Shown here: positions 6,423 through 14,618 of the stretch, in pieces
Layout: each line of letters opens with the position of its first letter
Position numbering within the stretch: position 1 is the stretch's first letter
Assembly (NCBI GenBank): GCA_964618405.1
Contig: CAZUAY010000045.1
Location: 1 to 17,878, forward strand
Direction: 5' to 3'
DNA from: JBBQIY01 sp964618405
Lineage (GTDB): Bacteria > Verrucomicrobiota > Kiritimatiellia > RFP12 > UBA3636
Length of the DNA stretch: 17,878 nt
The notes under the pieces: model-generated
Seen by the model: the letters and a program-made list of their open reading frames with translations, nothing else
Databases searched by the model: none
What the model was told of the DNA's origin: nothing
Program-made: the position numbers and the translations under genes

Positions 6423-7736
6423 TCAACGGGCTGTGCTAGCCTTGAAGCGATCGAGGCGGCCTTCTTGTGCCACGACCAGGGCGTCGAGTACGGCGCGTGC
6501 TTCTTGGAAGTCGCGAATCATCGGATCAGAGGCGACAGCTTGGATTGCCTTCTCGCGGCTGCCTTCGATGGCGGCATCGACGATCAATTCATGCGCGTAG
6601 ATTTGCGCCAGAGTCCAACGCGCGGCGACGGCAGGCAGTTCACCGACAGCAACAGGCTTGGCGCCTTGCATGCCGATGACGGATTTCATCTCGATGACGG
6701 CCCAAGGCGGGAGGTTCGTGACCGCGCCGTTGTTGGGTACGTTGAGGACATGAATCTTGTCTGGACCGCGTAGCAGGGCTTTGATCTGTAGACCCATGGC
6801 CTCGGGACTGAGCTCTTCGTGGATTCTCAGTGGGATTTCTCCAGAGGCGCGTTGGGCGAGCTCTGCGGAACCCTTTGTGAGTTCGTCGCTGAGCAGGTTT
6901 TTCTTGATCATATCGGCGCGCCAATCCATCTGGTAAGGGATTTCAGCCGGAATCGTTGGGCGACGGGCGTGGGGGAAGAACTCGACAATATGGCGGTCGC
7001 CGCCAACCATGTAGAGACCAGTTATATCAAGAAGTTCGCGTGTAAAGAAGCGCGTCGGGACTGCCTCCTGAGCCATAAAACGTTTTTTAAACTCGGGATA
7101 AACGTCCTTGCCCTTGTGGCGCATTTCCAGCAGCCAGATCATGTGGTTGACGCCGGCAACAACGACATCTAGTTCGGACTTGTCTACACCAAGGGTCTTG
7201 GCAAAGGTAGCCATGCCACCCGCCACATTGTGGCAATAGCCAATTGTGGAAATGGAGGTTGCCTTTGTCACCGCGCGACAAATCGCCCCCATCGGATTGG
7301 AATGGTTGAGCAAGTGGGCGTTCGGGCAGTAGCGCTCCATATCGCGAGCGAGATCGACGAAAATCGGGATGATGCGCAAGCCCTGTGAAAGGCCAGAAGG
7401 GCCGACGGTGTCGCCCGTGGTTTGCATGATGCCGAACTTGGCAACGGCCTCAACGTCCTTCCGGTGCCATTGTTGCGCGGGACCGTGAACGCCGATGGAG
7501 GCGATGGCTGCATCAGCCCCGTCGAGTGCTTTCGCACGGTCGAGCGTGGAGTGAATCTTGAAATCAGCCTTGAAGTGATCGTTGATTCGCCTCCCCACAT
7601 GTTCGATCAGATCCATACGCGTTTTGTCGATATCGTAAAGCACGATCTCTGCGCCGTGAAGTTCTGGCGTCCGTGCGATTTCAATAATGACGCCTTCGAA
7701 AAATAAGCTGCCTGCTCCGAGTAGTGCGATTTTCAT
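6423..7736 (-). CDS. GH4-family NAD- and metal-dependent glycosidase
   Basis: This 437-residue glycoside hydrolase family 4 enzyme is of the class that cleaves glycosides by an oxidation-elimination mechanism using NAD and a divalent metal. The dinucleotide-binding loop G7-A-G-S10 opens the protein. 'NHSNPMG' (144-150) is the equivalent of the family's N-P-M/T substrate loop. The metal ligands are C168 in 'GYCHNV' and H198 in 'GVNHMIWLL'. Family members with CHS, CHE or CHG after the ligand cysteine tend to be alpha-galactosidases, alpha-glucosidases or alpha-glucuronidases. This one has CHN, so its sugar is unresolved, but the lack of a CDMP or CNxP motif argues against phospho-sugars. There is no signal peptide, so it is cytoplasmic. 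AAAGGA precedes the ATG by about 9 bases. It is the last gene of the glycan block, 83 bases after the deacetylase stop. Confidence 0.88.
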   Translation of the reverse strand: MKIALLGAGSLFFEGVIIEIARTPELHGAEIVLYDIDKTRMDLIEHVGRRINDHFKADFKIHSTLDRAKALDGADAAIASIGVHGPAQQWHRKDVEAVAKFGIMQTTGDTVGPSGLSQGLRIIPIFVDLARDMERYCPNAHLLNHSNPMGAICRAVTKATSISTIGYCHNVAGGMATFAKTLGVDKSELDVVVAGVNHMIWLLEMRHKGKDVYPEFKKRFMAQEAVPTRFFTRELLDITGLYMVGGDRHIVEFFPHARRPTIPAEIPYQMDWRADMIKKNLLSDELTKGSAELAQRASGEIPLRIHEELSPEAMGLQIKALLRGPDKIHVLNVPNNGAVTNLPPWAVIEMKSVIGMQGAKPVAVGELPAVAARWTLAQIYAHELIVDAAIEGSREKAIQAVASDPMIRDFQEARAVLDALVVAQEGRLDRFKASTAR

Positions 7737-7819
7737 AATAATGAATCCTTTTTGTTTCTGAGTTGAAGAGAAAAATGTTTTTGTCGTGTTAAATTAAAAG
7801 TCGACTTATTTTGTTTGAT

Positions 7820-9238
7820 CTACGAGAGAGGAGGTGGTTCGCTGACCCATGCGGGTTTGAGTGTCCAGGTTTGCAATTGGCTGTGGCGGACAATGTCAGC
7901 CAAGTCCAGGTCAAGGCGGTGTACGTTCCACGTCTTGAACTCGCGAATCCGGCTGGCGAGTTCATCGCCCTCTGCGGATAGGTAGGGCGCAACGGGACGC
8001 GTAATGATGGCGGTTTCCGTGTTCTTCGCAACCAGCGCTTCGCCCAGTGCGACCATGGCAGTACTAATACCGACTTCTCCCATGGAACCGAGCGTACCTT
8101 CAGCGCAGCGGATCCGCGATGGAAGCATACCCGAGAAGCTGATGGCTGTATCGATGCCACGCGCCACGCGCTTGACTGCGTCTGGCATGAGGTGTCGTGC
8201 TGTAGGATTTGCAAGCGGCATCTGGCTCGGACCGAGGACGTCGCGGCGTGGCAGCGATGGAGGCAGTTTCCCGTGTTGGCTCCGATAGAGGACGGCTCTT
8301 GCGAGAAGATCGACGATTTCCGCAGCACTGAAACGATCCGTCCAAAACGGTGCTTTCTTATCGGCTGCCATACGGGCTAGTGCCTCGATTTCTTTGGTTT
8401 CTGCAGTGGCAACTTTTCCACCGAATTCTTTGGCGAGGTTCGAGATCGACCGGACTTCCACATTGGGATCTTCGTGAAGATGGCGGCAATGCAGTGCCCA
8501 GTTCGCTTCCAACGCTTCCTGTGAGAAATCCGGACGAACCTCGGGAATCAAACACTGCTCCAGCGGCGTATAGATGCCTTTGTAGTAGTTTTTGCATCCA
8601 AAGAAGGTCATCTTGATTTTGCAAGGGTGCGAGTGAAAGATGCCGATCCAATCCATATTCTTATTGTTGCTAAGAATGTCTTGAAATTGTTTTTCCTTGG
8701 CAGAGAATGTTTCTTTCGTGAAGTAATCGTCTTGGAAGGCGAGATAGGCGTCAGCGAAATTCAGTGTGTTGCAGTACCAGTTAATGTTGTGGTTCGGTAA
8801 CCGAACGGGCGAGTGGCAGTAGGGTCGTGACAGGCGCCCAAGGGCGGTCACAAGCTGGGGACTATACGAACCACCATGTCGAGCGAATGAACCGACCGGT
8901 GCGCCAAGGATTTCGCCCATCTCGAGGATGCCGCCCACTTCGTCCGCGAGCATCCGCGCGACGCCATCAGACCAATCCGCATGCTCCATGCGTTCCGTAA
9001 CCGTTGGATGGATCGAGCCCATATTCACGTGGCTGCCGATGTCGTGCTGGCGGAGTGACGCCAGTACGTCTTGGCGACCGCGGTCACGCAGGCAACGCAT
9101 CCTCTCGCCAATGACAAAGAAAGTCCCCGTGACCTTCTCCTGAGTCATGGTGTCAGCCAGCATTTTGACCAAGTCGTCCAGACCGACTTCGGGCGGTGTA
9201 ATGTAGTCTTCGGTGTCGAACAGAATAGAAACGCGCAT
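7820..9238 (-). CDS. NodB-like polysaccharide deacetylase with duplicated C-terminal domain
   Basis: This 472-residue protein has an N-terminal NodB-homology (carbohydrate esterase 4-like) domain, a fold that removes acetyl groups from GlcNAc or related sugars. Visible motifs are 'FDTEDY' (7-12) with the catalytic-base Asp, 'TGTFFVIGE' (37-45), the metal motif region H70...H77 ('DIGSHVNMGSIHPT'), 'FARHGGSYSP' (118-127) and 'GIFHSHPCK' (199-207). The second His of the usual HxxxH metal pair is Gly74, so metal binding or activity may differ. Residues about 304-385 contain two similar units, each with an AR-rich helix then GKLP or GMLP, recalling pseudomurein-binding-type repeats. There is no signal peptide, which is unusual for a cell-envelope deacetylase and points to soluble substrates. 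GAGAGGAG lies just upstream of the ATG. Specific substrate unknown. Confidence 0.75.
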   Translation of the reverse strand: MRVSILFDTEDYITPPEVGLDDLVKMLADTMTQEKVTGTFFVIGERMRCLRDRGRQDVLASLRQHDIGSHVNMGSIHPTVTERMEHADWSDGVARMLADEVGGILEMGEILGAPVGSFARHGGSYSPQLVTALGRLSRPYCHSPVRLPNHNINWYCNTLNFADAYLAFQDDYFTKETFSAKEKQFQDILSNNKNMDWIGIFHSHPCKIKMTFFGCKNYYKGIYTPLEQCLIPEVRPDFSQEALEANWALHCRHLHEDPNVEVRSISNLAKEFGGKVATAETKEIEALARMAADKKAPFWTDRFSAAEIVDLLARAVLYRSQHGKLPPSLPRRDVLGPSQMPLANPTARHLMPDAVKRVARGIDTAISFSGMLPSRIRCAEGTLGSMGEVGISTAMVALGEALVAKNTETAIITRPVAPYLSAEGDELASRIREFKTWNVHRLDLDLADIVRHSQLQTWTLKPAWVSEPPPLS

Positions 9239-9260
9239 TGTATTCTCCTCTCGGCAATCA

Positions 9261-9280
9261 CATGCTTGTATGGGAGCATG
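9261..9280 (-). promoter_or_regulatory. Inverted repeat in the deacetylase leader
   Basis: CATGCT (9261-9266) and AGCATG (9275-9280) form a 6-base inverted repeat with an 8-base gap, between the predicted promoter and the ribosome-binding site of the deacetylase gene. It could be an operator or a leader hairpin. No regulator gene in the window suggests which. Confidence 0.25.
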
Positions 9281-9300
9281 CTACGTTACCGACGCACTTA

Positions 9301-9330
9301 TGTATACCAGACGCTAACGCCTGAAGTAAA
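9301..9330 (-). promoter_or_regulatory. Candidate promoter for the deacetylase-GH4 gene pair
   Basis: On the minus strand TTTACT (9330-9325) and TATACA (9306-9301) are separated by 18 bases, a fair -35/-10 match. The predicted transcript start would be near 9294, leaving a leader of about 55 bases before the ATG at 9238. This would let the last two genes be transcribed separately from the upstream GH20 gene, which ends at 9393. Confidence 0.35.
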
Positions 9331-9392
9331 GCAAAATCACGTATGGGACAAATATCCCTGCGTGTGTGGGATTTATTTAAGAAGACATGACC

Positions 9393-11267
9393 TTATATTC
9401 TCAAGCTTCCGGTAGCCAGCCAGTCGAAAAAGCCGACATGCTGGCTTTTTGTTCTGGCCTGTATGGTTACGTCAAGCTCCTCGATGGTTTCGATTTCACC
9501 TTCTAGCAGCTCATGGATTCGTATCGCCGTCTCCTCGAAGCGAACGCGCTGGGCCGCGAGCCGAATTTGGATCACTTCCAAACCAAAGACTTTGTTGCGG
9601 CGGAGCCACTGGCGTCTAAAGCTCTCGGTGAATGCTTGCAGGGCCCTGAGGACTTCTGGGACTCCTTCGTGAGCCAGACGTTTCAAAGTGGCTTGATCGC
9701 GCTGAGCGTATGCCGCGACAAGTGCCGTTCGGAACTTCAGCTTCGCGATGAGCAGCCTACAGAGGTTCTGAGCGTGATTCATATCGCCTGGGCCAGCGGA
9801 TCCGTCGAGCGATTCGAGCTCTGCGTACAGGGTTTCAAGATGTTGGAGTGTTCTTTCCCAGCAGGTTGGTTCGGTAACGAGGTATTCGGTCCAACCGATG
9901 CCCAAGAGCGGATCGTCCCATAGCATGGTTGAGGTTTTGACTTCCAGTGCTGGGTTTTTCAGCCAAGCTTGGAGCTGGCCAGGGATAAGCTGCGTTGCGT
10001 AGTCACCGTTACAGACTGCGGTAAACATCGGGGCTACCTGTTCGGGTGCACCGTCTCCTCCAAAGGCGAGATCAGCGGCCCACGTGAGGCCTGTCCAAGC
10101 GGAATCAAACTCACAAGATCCTCCGCCGTCGCCCCACATGGTGAACAGTAATTCTTTAACGTTTTCCTTTTGGCAGGCGCGAACGCAAGGTGTGACTCCG
10201 CGAACAGTCTTTGCGTGATCGTACCAGAAGCGAGCCCACGTCATGATGCCAGAGGCCATCATGGGCTCGCCTTTTAATTCTCGGTGCCGACGAATCCACT
10301 CTGCATAAAACTCCTCGTCTTCGGTGTAGTAATCCCAATAGACAAGATCGACGCCTTCAGGAATAGCGGCTTTGACCGAGTCTGGAATCACAGTTTTTGG
10401 GTCGCAATACGTGTGTGTCGGGCTGCCCATTTTAAAGTACATATCAGACCAGATCATCGGGTGCAGGCCGTGGTTGTGACAAATGTCTTTTACGCAACCC
10501 AAGTGCCGATTGAAGATGTCGAATTGTGGTTCGTAGCCGAAACGGCGGATGTATTTTCCGCAGCCCATATCGCTGGCCTCATCCATTCCGATATGAATGC
10601 GGCGTGAACGCAAAGCTTCAGACCAGAAGGTAATCATTTTCTCGATGAATGTATACGTTTCTTTCGCGCCAGCCAGTAGCACAAATTCGGTGTCCGCAAC
10701 ATCGCGAAAGGCATCCCATTTGAGAATCTGCTCCATGTGTCCCAAGGTTTGGATGCAGGCGATGATGTCCATTCCAAGTGTGGCCGCATAAGCATCTAAC
10801 TCCTTGATCTCGGCCATGCTGTAAGCGCCGCGCATATAGCCGAAATACGGTTCACCTGGGAGTTCGTACGTGTCTTCTGTATAGAGCATGACCGTGTTGT
10901 AGCCAAGAAGCGCGAGCTGGCGTAACCATTTCTTCAGGTACGGGAGTGACATCACGGCACCGCGTGAACAGTCCAGCATGATCCCCAGCATCGTAAAAGA
11001 AGTGGTTTCATCTGCTGACCGATCGGCCAAGGCATGAGCCACGCCACGCAGGGCGCCCGAGATTGATCCGTAGTCGATCGTGAAGACATTGGCTTCGGCG
11101 CTGACCCGTAGGCGGTTTGGATCATCGTTCTGTACAAAACGCACATTCGCTCCGATGTCATTTTCGGACAAGGCGAATGCGTCGCTTAGCGTTCGCAAAG
11201 GCGCATGGAGCGCCTGCGGTGTTGTGGAGGATGACCAGATTAGTTTTATTGAGGTTTTATCTTTCAT
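9393..11267 (-). CDS. GH20 beta-N-acetylhexosaminidase, GcnA-like
   Basis: This 624-residue glycoside hydrolase family 20 enzyme would release terminal beta-linked GlcNAc (or GalNAc) by substrate-assisted catalysis. The catalytic Asp-Glu pair is D229-E230 in 'IHIGMDEASD'. 'GIMLDCSRGAV' and 'GYNTVMLYTEDTYELPGEPYFGYMRG' region residues open the barrel, and the acceptor Trp region 'YWDYYTEDEEF' follows. The 'HIGMDEA' form, total length and a helical C-terminal third match streptococcal GcnA-type enzymes (about 627 residues, by recollection). I start at the ATG at 11267. A longer frame from 11405 would translate low-complexity spacer DNA. No Shine-Dalgarno precedes 11267, so the start is moderately sure. 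There is no signal peptide. It lies 138 bases after the GH2 gene on the same strand. Confidence 0.82.
   Translation of the reverse strand: MKDKTSIKLIWSSSTTPQALHAPLRTLSDAFALSENDIGANVRFVQNDDPNRLRVSAEANVFTIDYGSISGALRGVAHALADRSADETTSFTMLGIMLDCSRGAVMSLPYLKKWLRQLALLGYNTVMLYTEDTYELPGEPYFGYMRGAYSMAEIKELDAYAATLGMDIIACIQTLGHMEQILKWDAFRDVADTEFVLLAGAKETYTFIEKMITFWSEALRSRRIHIGMDEASDMGCGKYIRRFGYEPQFDIFNRHLGCVKDICHNHGLHPMIWSDMYFKMGSPTHTYCDPKTVIPDSVKAAIPEGVDLVYWDYYTEDEEFYAEWIRRHRELKGEPMMASGIMTWARFWYDHAKTVRGVTPCVRACQKENVKELLFTMWGDGGGSCEFDSAWTGLTWAADLAFGGDGAPEQVAPMFTAVCNGDYATQLIPGQLQAWLKNPALEVKTSTMLWDDPLLGIGWTEYLVTEPTCWERTLQHLETLYAELESLDGSAGPGDMNHAQNLCRLLIAKLKFRTALVAAYAQRDQATLKRLAHEGVPEVLRALQAFTESFRRQWLRRNKVFGLEVIQIRLAAQRVRFEETAIRIHELLEGEIETIEELDVTIQARTKSQHVGFFDWLATGSLRI
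9427..9450 (-). terminator. Terminator-like hairpin inside the 3' end of the GH20 gene
   Basis: AAAAAGCC (9427-9434) and GGCTTTTT (9443-9450) form a perfect 8-base stem with an 8-base loop, ending in five T on either strand. It lies about 35 bases before the GH20 stop at 9393, so on the minus strand it could end part of the transcripts just before the deacetylase promoter. The GC part of the stem is short (3 pairs), so efficiency is doubtful. Confidence 0.3.
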
Positions 11268-11285
11268 AGGAGAGTCGTTTGAAGG

Positions 11286-11405
11286 AGTGCGTCGTGAGGC
11301 GTGCGTCGTGCGTAGTAGGGTTTTTATTGGAAATTGGATTTGAGTGTTGGCTGTTGGATATTGAGAAATCAAGAACACCAATGATTGGTTTCGAGGGCCT
11401 AACAC
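11286..11405. repeat. Low-complexity stuttering repeat spacer between GH2 and GH20 genes
   Basis: Read on the plus strand, this spacer has GTGCGTCGTGAGGCGTGCGT-type repeats (about 11288-11313), then GGAAATTGGATTTGAGTGTT-type and GTTGGATATTGAG units (about 11330-11365), and AACACCTAAGACCTAG running into the GH2 stop codon. The units are short and imperfect, like those at 6269-6420. No gene or terminator is evident. Stutter DNA reaching the stop codon suggests the repeat was inserted or expanded right at the gene end. Confidence 0.6.
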
Positions 11406-14400
11406 CTAAGACCTAGGCATCGGCATTGGCCTCAGCGTGAAGGCGAGGCGATACGATCTGCCGCGTATCTGGTAGATTTCTCGCGTGTCGACTCCGCAAC
11501 TTCCGGTTCCGACGCCTCGCTGTACGGCATCGATCAGCAAAGTGATGTCGTCGCGTTGCTTCAGATCTCCTATGCGGTAAGCCTTTTCGAGATCTTCTGG
11601 TGTGAAGTGATGGGCAGAGAAGCCGAAGGTTTTTGCGGCTTCGATTTTCATGCCGAAGCCGTTGGCTTCGCTTAAGCTTAACCAGCGTACCTCTTCTTTG
11701 TTACCATTTTCTTGCGGCATAATGTAGGCCACGTACTGCTCGGCTACGGTGCCCTTATAGAGCCCCACATGTGCGGCTGCTTTTCTATCGACATAGCTCT
11801 CGAACGGCCCGCGGCCATACCAAGCGAGTTGCTCGCAGCGGCCTGCTACCGTCATGCGAACCCCGATCCGTGGCGGATCGGTTACTGCTTTGTCCATCTG
11901 GAAGTGGTTCGACACAGCCACCTCGCCATCGGCTTGGATCACGGTATCGTGCGTATGCGTAAAACCGTGTTGTGCGCCTTTGCAGAGGTAGCGTTGTTCA
12001 ACATGAACCACGACGCTACTGCCCTTCTTTTCCCATGAGCAGTTGCCGAGCTTCATCGTCAGGTCATGAAATCCAGCCGTCATCCAGCGGCCCAGCGCCT
12101 TCCAGTCCCCACTCCACTGATCAGGCATTCCCTTTACACCATCATTGTCCAAAGGTCCTCGCCAGATGTTAAACGAAGGGCCATCCAGCAGCAGGGGCTG
12201 TCCACAGTGTTTCAGCTCGATCAATCGTCCTTGCTGAAGATCAAATGTTGACTCCATTGCGGCGTCGGGACAGAGGATAATCAGCAGTCCTTTCTTTGCT
12301 TCTTCAGCCATGATCTTACCTTTAGGGCGGCGCTGAATGATGGCTTTGGCTTGTGGCCACGGCAGTTGAAACTGGTCGCAGGCGACGAGGTGGCCGCGAG
12401 GGGCCCAGGGCATTTTTTTGCAGGTGGCAAATTCCACCGTTAGGAAAGCCTCTTGTCTGTGCGCGAGCGTTCGGGTTGTCCATGGGATCGTTACCGTTTG
12501 GGCTGCTTGCGGTGCAAGGGTCTCACAGGCAAGCGTCCCTTGTTCAACCTTCTTGCCGTCGACTTCGATGCGCCAACGGCCGGTCACCCAGCTCGAATCG
12601 GTGAAGAAGTCTGTGTTGCACACTTCAAGCGTTCCTGCTTCTAGATCGACTGGAACGATTTTAATAGGCTGGACCAGTTTTTTGAACTCAAACATCTGGG
12701 GCTTGGGCGTGCGGTCAGGCCATACCATGCCGTTGCAACAGTAATTAACATCGTTTGGTTGATCACCGAAATCGCCACCGTATGCCCAAAATTCGTCGTT
12801 TTGTAAGGAGCCCCCTTCAGCACGGGGTGCGGTAATGGCGTAAGGAGTTGTAGTCGGGGCGGACTTTTTCCAGCGTGGGTTCGGTCGTGCGCGGATTCCC
12901 TGTTCGATCCAATCCCAGATGAATCCTCCTTGCAAGCCTTTGTACGTGTGGATCGCGTCCCAGTAATCTTTTAAGCCGCCGCAACTATTACCCATGGCGT
13001 GTGAATACTCGCACATGATGAAGGGTTGCTGGTCTTTGCTTTTGCGTGCCCAATGAATCAGTTGTTCGACAGGAGGATACATCGGAGGGATGATGTCAGT
13101 TCCGCGCTCATTGCCGGGGCCAATGAAGTCAGTCATGAGCTTCTTCCAATACCGTTGTATTGCTCCTTCGTAGTGTAGGGGTCGGGTCGGGTCGTAGGCA
13201 CGTATCCAGTCGGCCAATTGATCATGATTCTCGCCGTAGCTGCTTTCATTCCCAAGCGACCAGGCAATCACAGACGGATGATTTTTATCGCGGATAACCA
13301 TGCGACTACCGCGCTCCATCCACGATTGCGACCACCGTCGATCGCGGCAGAGCGTCGCATAATTCGCATGAGCCTCGATGTTGGCTTCGTCGATGACGTA
13401 GAGCCCATATTGGTCGCACAGCGCCAGCCATTCTGAATTGTTAGGATAATGCGCGGTGCGTACGGCGTTGAAATTGAACTGCTTCATCAACAGGATGTCG
13501 CTGAGCATTCGTTCACGGGAGACCGTTTTTCCAGTGTCGGGGTCGAAATCGTGACGGTTGACACCTTTCATGAGCACCGGCTTGCCGTTGATCAACAGCT
13601 CGCGGCCCTTAACCTCGACATTACGGAATCCGATCAGGGTCCGCGTGACTTCCAGCTCTTTGCCCGTGCTGTCCAAAAGCGATACGGTGAGGGTATACAG
13701 GTTTGGTGCTTCGGCCGACCAGAGTTTAGGTTTTCGAATCTTCTGGGTGATGGTTGCAATGCACTTGTCTGCGTAATAAGAGGAGGTAACAATGCTGGTC
13801 CACGGTGTTAGTGAAAGCGGTTTTCCGTTAGCATCAAACAAGCGCACCGCTACCGTATGGGTCTGCTTGGGATCACGAGGGGCGGCCAGTTTGGTACGGA
13901 CTGTGAGTAAGCCATCGCGGAACGATTCGTCGAGTTCGGCTTGAACGTGGACGTCCTCCATGTAGATTACAGGGGTACTCGTGAGCGTGACATCACGGTA
14001 AATGCCTGCCATCCACCAGTGGTCTTGATCTTCAACGTAGGAGCCGTCGGACCAGCGAACGACCATCACGGCCAAGTGATTTTCACCTTCATTCAAAAAC
14101 GGCGTTAGATCAAATTCTGACGGTAACCGCGTGTCTTTGGACATCCCGACGGATTGTCCATTCAGATAAAGGAAATAGCAACTTTCGCAGCCGCCGAACT
14201 GAATCACGGTTCGCCGCTTTAGCCAGCCTGCGGGGACGGTAAAGGAGAGACGATAGACACCGGTTGGATTCTCTATCGGCACCAGTGGCGGATTATTTTC
14301 AAAGGGCATCGCAGAATTGGTATAATGCGGCTTATCGTGCCCCTGCATTGTCCAGTTCCCGGGGACTTGGATACGGCTCCACGTCGCATCGTCGTAGGTT

Positions 14401-14618
14401 GACTGAAGCGCTTCTTCCGGTACTGCCTCGGGATTGCAATACAGCTTAAACGCCCACTCACCATTCAAAGATTTCACCCAGGGAGATTTTAAGTAATTTC
14501 CTTTTAGGGCCGCCGCAACGCTTGCGTAGGGGTGTAGTGTTGCCCGCATTGGCAAACGATTGATGGAGGTTACTTCTGGTAGTTCCCAAAGTCGATCGAA
14601 TGACACGCGTTTTTTCAT
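11406..14618 (-). CDS. GH2 beta-galactosidase, LacZ type
   Basis: This 1070-residue beta-galactosidase of glycoside hydrolase family 2 hydrolyses terminal beta-D-galactosides. It has the complete five-domain LacZ plan: sugar-binding jelly roll (about 50-220, with 'VEDQDHWWMAGIYRDV' at 195-210), immunoglobulin-like domain (about 221-335), TIM barrel (about 336-640), a second Ig-like domain, and the C-terminal beta-galactosidase domain with 'YIMPQENGNKEEVRWL' and 'WYGRGPFESY'. The acid/base is E458 in 'SLGNES' and the nucleophile E537 in 'IMCEYSHAMGNS'. E. coli LacZ is 1024 residues. There is no signal peptide, so it is cytoplasmic. Its ATG overlaps the stop of the phosphoesterase gene by 4 bases (ATGA, 14615-14618), which implies translational coupling. 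A poor ribosome-binding site of its own fits that. Galactose in a beta-linkage to GlcNAc is a reasonable guess for the natural substrate. Confidence 0.95.
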   Translation of the reverse strand: MKKRVSFDRLWELPEVTSINRLPMRATLHPYASVAAALKGNYLKSPWVKSLNGEWAFKLYCNPEAVPEEALQSTYDDATWSRIQVPGNWTMQGHDKPHYTNSAMPFENNPPLVPIENPTGVYRLSFTVPAGWLKRRTVIQFGGCESCYFLYLNGQSVGMSKDTRLPSEFDLTPFLNEGENHLAVMVVRWSDGSYVEDQDHWWMAGIYRDVTLTSTPVIYMEDVHVQAELDESFRDGLLTVRTKLAAPRDPKQTHTVAVRLFDANGKPLSLTPWTSIVTSSYYADKCIATITQKIRKPKLWSAEAPNLYTLTVSLLDSTGKELEVTRTLIGFRNVEVKGRELLINGKPVLMKGVNRHDFDPDTGKTVSRERMLSDILLMKQFNFNAVRTAHYPNNSEWLALCDQYGLYVIDEANIEAHANYATLCRDRRWSQSWMERGSRMVIRDKNHPSVIAWSLGNESSYGENHDQLADWIRAYDPTRPLHYEGAIQRYWKKLMTDFIGPGNERGTDIIPPMYPPVEQLIHWARKSKDQQPFIMCEYSHAMGNSCGGLKDYWDAIHTYKGLQGGFIWDWIEQGIRARPNPRWKKSAPTTTPYAITAPRAEGGSLQNDEFWAYGGDFGDQPNDVNYCCNGMVWPDRTPKPQMFEFKKLVQPIKIVPVDLEAGTLEVCNTDFFTDSSWVTGRWRIEVDGKKVEQGTLACETLAPQAAQTVTIPWTTRTLAHRQEAFLTVEFATCKKMPWAPRGHLVACDQFQLPWPQAKAIIQRRPKGKIMAEEAKKGLLIILCPDAAMESTFDLQQGRLIELKHCGQPLLLDGPSFNIWRGPLDNDGVKGMPDQWSGDWKALGRWMTAGFHDLTMKLGNCSWEKKGSSVVVHVEQRYLCKGAQHGFTHTHDTVIQADGEVAVSNHFQMDKAVTDPPRIGVRMTVAGRCEQLAWYGRGPFESYVDRKAAAHVGLYKGTVAEQYVAYIMPQENGNKEEVRWLSLSEANGFGMKIEAAKTFGFSAHHFTPEDLEKAYRIGDLKQRDDITLLIDAVQRGVGTGSCGVDTREIYQIRGRSYRLAFTLRPMPMPRS

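Noticed and set aside
7789..8328. 179-codon minus-strand ORF in the deacetylase region
   Set aside because: It is on the same strand but a different frame from the deacetylase, Ser/Arg-rich with no motif, and fully overlapped by the better-supported gene.
11268..11405. N-terminal extension of the GH20 gene to the ATG at 11405
   Set aside because: The added 46 residues would be encoded by low-complexity repeat DNA, and homologous GH20 sequence begins near the ATG at 11267.
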